64,000 nt of DNA from Cellulomonas palmilytica (lineage in GTDB: Bacteria > Actinomycetota > Actinomycetes > Actinomycetales > Cellulomonadaceae). Shown piece after piece: positions 61,844-64,000 of this stretch. Positions within the stretch are counted from its first letter, which is position 1, and every line of letters starts with the position of its first letter. The DNA is taken from the NCBI RefSeq assembly GCF_021590045.1, contig NZ_CP062221.1:1426001-1490000 (forward strand), in the 5' to 3' direction. The position numbers were made by a program, and so were the translations under genes. The notes under the pieces are model-generated. The model made no database searches. It was not told where the DNA came from and was given only the letters and a program-made list of their open reading frames with translations.

Positions 61844-63940
61844 ATGCCTCGCCGTGCCCACTTCCCCCTCGACCCCCGCGCGCGGACCGCGCCCGCGCGC
61901 GCGACCGCGCTGTCCGTGAGCAGCCTCGCGGCGCTCGTCGTCGCGGCCCTCGTCGCGACCCTCGCGCTCGTCGCGCAGGCCGCGACCCCCGCGCACGCCG
62001 CCGCGACCGTCGTCCTGCAGGCCGACTTCGAGGACGGCCTCGACGGCTGGACGGGACGCGGCGCCGCGACCGTCGCGCTGTCGACCCAGGGCGCGCGCGG
62101 GACGCAGAGCCTGCTGGCGACCGGCCGTGCGGAGTCGTGGAACGGCGCCTCGGTCGACGTGACCGACACGTTCGAGCCCGGCGTCACCCACCAGGTCTCG
62201 CTGTGGCTGCGCCTGCCCGCCACGGGCAGCGGCTACGCCGACCTGCGCGTCTCCGCGCAGCGGGACATCGACGGCACGTCGTCGTACGAGACCATCGCCA
62301 CGGCCACGGGCGTCACGAGCGGCTCGTGGACGCAGGTCAGCGCGAGCTACACGCCGGGGCTGTTCGACACCGCGTCCCTGTACGTCGAGTCGACGTCGTC
62401 GCTCACGGACTTCCTCGTCGACGACGTGACCGTCACGACCGAGAAGGTGCGGCCCGACCTGTCGCTCCCGCAGCTCGACGAGACGCTCGAGCCGTGGTTC
62501 CCGTTCGGCATCGCGGTCGAGCCGGCCGACGTGCTCGCGGGCCGCGGCGAGCTCGTCGCGCACCACGCCGCGCAGATCACGCCGGGCAACCAGATGAAGC
62601 CCGACGCGATCCAGCCCACCGAGGGCACGTTCCGGTTCGGCCCCGCCGACCAGCTCGTGGACTTCGCCGTCGAGCACGGGCAGCGCGTCTACGGCCACAC
62701 CCTGGTGTGGCACCAGCAGACGCCCGACTGGTTCTTCCAGCGGGACGGCGCCGCGCTCACGACGAGCTCGGCCGACCAAGCGCTGCTGCGCTCGCGGCTG
62801 AAGGCGCACATCGAGGCCATCGCGGACCACTACCGCACCACGTACGGCGAGTTCGGCACAACGGGCAACCCGATCTTCGCGTTCGACGTGGTCAACGAGG
62901 TCATCGACGAGAACCAGAGCGACGGCCTGCGCCGCAGCGAGTGGTACCGGATCCTCGGGTCGTCCTACATCGCCGACGCGTTCCGCTACGCGCGCGACGC
63001 GTTCGGTCCCGACGTGCTGCTGTTCATCAACGACTACAACAGCGAGTACCCGAACAAGCGCGCCCCGTACCTCGCGCTCGTGAAGTCGCTGCTCGCGCAG
63101 GGCGTGCCGGTCGACGGCGTGGGCCACCAGCTGCACGTCGAGGTCGGGCGCTCGCTCGAGTACGTCGAGGGCACGATCAGCGCGTTCGAGGCGCTGCCGG
63201 TCACGCAGGCCGTCACCGAGCTCGACGTCTCGACCTACCAGCACGGCGGCGAGTCGTGGACGAACCCGCCTGCGGACCGGCTGCTGCAGCAGGCGTACTA
63301 CTACCGCGACCTCGTCGCGGTGCTCAAGCGGCACGCCTCGTCGTTCGAGTCCGTGACGGTCTGGGGCGTCGACGACTCGCGCACGTGGCTGCGTGCGGGC
63401 GCCGCGCCGCTGCTGTTCGACGGGCAGCTCCAGGCGAAGGACGCGTTCTGGGGCGTCGTCGACCCGTCCCGCATCGGCACGACGCCGACCGCCACCCCGA
63501 CACCGGACGAGACGCCGACGCCCGACGACACGCCGACGCCGGACGACACCCCGACGCCGGACGACACCCCGACGCCGGAGGAGACCCCGACGCCCGAGGA
63601 CACGCCCACGCCGGACCCCGCGGGCGCGTGCGCGGTGCGCTGGACGGCCAACGCGTGGAACACGGGCCTGACCGCGAACGTCCGGGTCACCAACACCGGC
63701 ACGACGACGCTCGACGGCTGGAGGCTGACGTTCACGTTCGGCGGCGGCCAGAAGGTCACGCAGGGCTGGAGCGCCGACTGGACGCAGTCCGGCACGACCG
63801 TCACCGCGACGAACGCGCCGTGGAACGGCCGGCTCGCGCCGGGTGCGAGCGTCGAGATCGGCTTCAACGCCTCCCACCCCGGGACGCCCACCACGCCGAC
63901 GGGCTTCGCGCTCGACGGCGCGGCGTGCACGGCCGGCTGA
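61844..63940 (+). CDS. Secreted endo-1,4-beta-xylanase, GH10 with CBM4/9 and CBM2 domains
   Basis: Hydrolyses xylan outside the cell. The 698-residue protein has a signal peptide ending near PAHA (residue 52), a CBM4/9 domain (about 53-195; LQADFEDGLDGWTGRG, LWLRLPATGSGYADLRVSAQ), the GH10 TIM barrel (about 206-545; TPGNQMKPDAIQP, GHTLVWHQQTPDW), with acid/base Glu352 in DVVNEV and nucleophile Glu459 in TELDVS, a PTPDDT repeat linker, and a CBM2 (about 600-698; CAVRWTANAWNTGLTANV) with paired cysteines at its ends. AGGAG at 61832-61836 fixes ATG 61844; the upstream in-frame codons are not a signal peptide. A -10 TAGTGT at 61788-61793 and an operator-like palindrome precede it, suggesting sugar-responsive control. 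Confidence 0.96.
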   Translation: MPRRAHFPLDPRARTAPARATALSVSSLAALVVAALVATLALVAQAATPAHAAATVVLQADFEDGLDGWTGRGAATVALSTQGARGTQSLLATGRAESWNGASVDVTDTFEPGVTHQVSLWLRLPATGSGYADLRVSAQRDIDGTSSYETIATATGVTSGSWTQVSASYTPGLFDTASLYVESTSSLTDFLVDDVTVTTEKVRPDLSLPQLDETLEPWFPFGIAVEPADVLAGRGELVAHHAAQITPGNQMKPDAIQPTEGTFRFGPADQLVDFAVEHGQRVYGHTLVWHQQTPDWFFQRDGAALTTSSADQALLRSRLKAHIEAIADHYRTTYGEFGTTGNPIFAFDVVNEVIDENQSDGLRRSEWYRILGSSYIADAFRYARDAFGPDVLLFINDYNSEYPNKRAPYLALVKSLLAQGVPVDGVGHQLHVEVGRSLEYVEGTISAFEALPVTQAVTELDVSTYQHGGESWTNPPADRLLQQAYYYRDLVAVLKRHASSFESVTVWGVDDSRTWLRAGAAPLLFDGQLQAKDAFWGVVDPSRIGTTPTATPTPDETPTPDDTPTPDDTPTPDDTPTPEETPTPEDTPTPDPAGACAVRWTANAWNTGLTANVRVTNTGTTTLDGWRLTFTFGGGQKVTQGWSADWTQSGTTVTATNAPWNGRLAPGASVEIGFNASHPGTPTTPTGFALDGAACTAG

Positions 63941-64000
63941 TCGAGGGCTCGACGCGGGTGGCGTGACGCCGCCGCGGGTGCGTCGGGACACCGCCGTAGG
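63941..64000. other. Window end, no feature seen
   Basis: The last 60 nt after the xylanase stop carry no recognisable gene or terminator. Confidence 0.5.

Overview
The window is GC-rich actinobacterial DNA: codon third positions are almost all G or C, GTG starts are frequent, and -10 boxes have the TANNNT form. A secreted GH10 xylanase with a C-terminal CBM2, glyoxylate-shunt and PEPCK genes with ScfR-type regulators, and the gene order glmU-prs-rplY-pth ... mfd ... mazG point to a Cellulomonas-like member of the Micrococcales. I see no rRNA, tRNA, insertion sequence, prophage or CRISPR array.

Layout. 1-6.7 kb is housekeeping: the end of a DUF4012 envelope protein, glmU and prs (overlapping), a small hexapeptide acetyltransferase, rplY and pth. 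6.8-37.6 kb is an exopolysaccharide (EPS) and cell-surface island. It holds two paralogous secreted beta-helix proteins, a DUF6492 protein, the initiating polyprenyl-phosphate sugar transferase, three membrane acyltransferases, a Wzx-type flippase, a pyruvyl transferase, four further glycosyltransferase genes (one a GT2-GT4 fusion), a CDP-alcohol phosphotransferase with a TagD-like cytidylyltransferase, a Wzz/BY-kinase fusion, a membrane-anchored hypothetical, a 1,710-residue secreted multidomain protein and a Wzy/ligase-like polymerase. Together they describe a Wzx/Wzy-type pathway for an acidic, acylated and perhaps polyol-phosphate-bearing polymer, plus secreted proteins that may bind, cut or organise it. 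A short motif (CGGGTGAA or its complement) recurs in many intergenic regions of the island and is the best lead here to an undescribed regulatory system.

37.8-41.4 kb is mfd. 41.5-46.0 kb is a looser accessory stretch: a DUF1508 protein, a frameshifted small exported peptide, an ABC ATPase, and a tandem pair of related membrane proteins, the second carrying an internal deletion and probably an N-terminal frameshift, then a third membrane protein. An MmyB-like regulator divergent from an SDR gene follows, then a 72-bp-period array of four hairpins.

48-57 kb is a carbon-switch block: aceA-aceB divergent from one ScfR regulator and pckG divergent from a second. 57.4-61.7 kb has a lipoprotein, mazG and pntA-pntB, the last behind a promoter with a LacI-type palindrome. 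The window ends with the xylanase. Nearly all longer reading frames on the opposite strand of these genes are GC-driven shadows and are left out.
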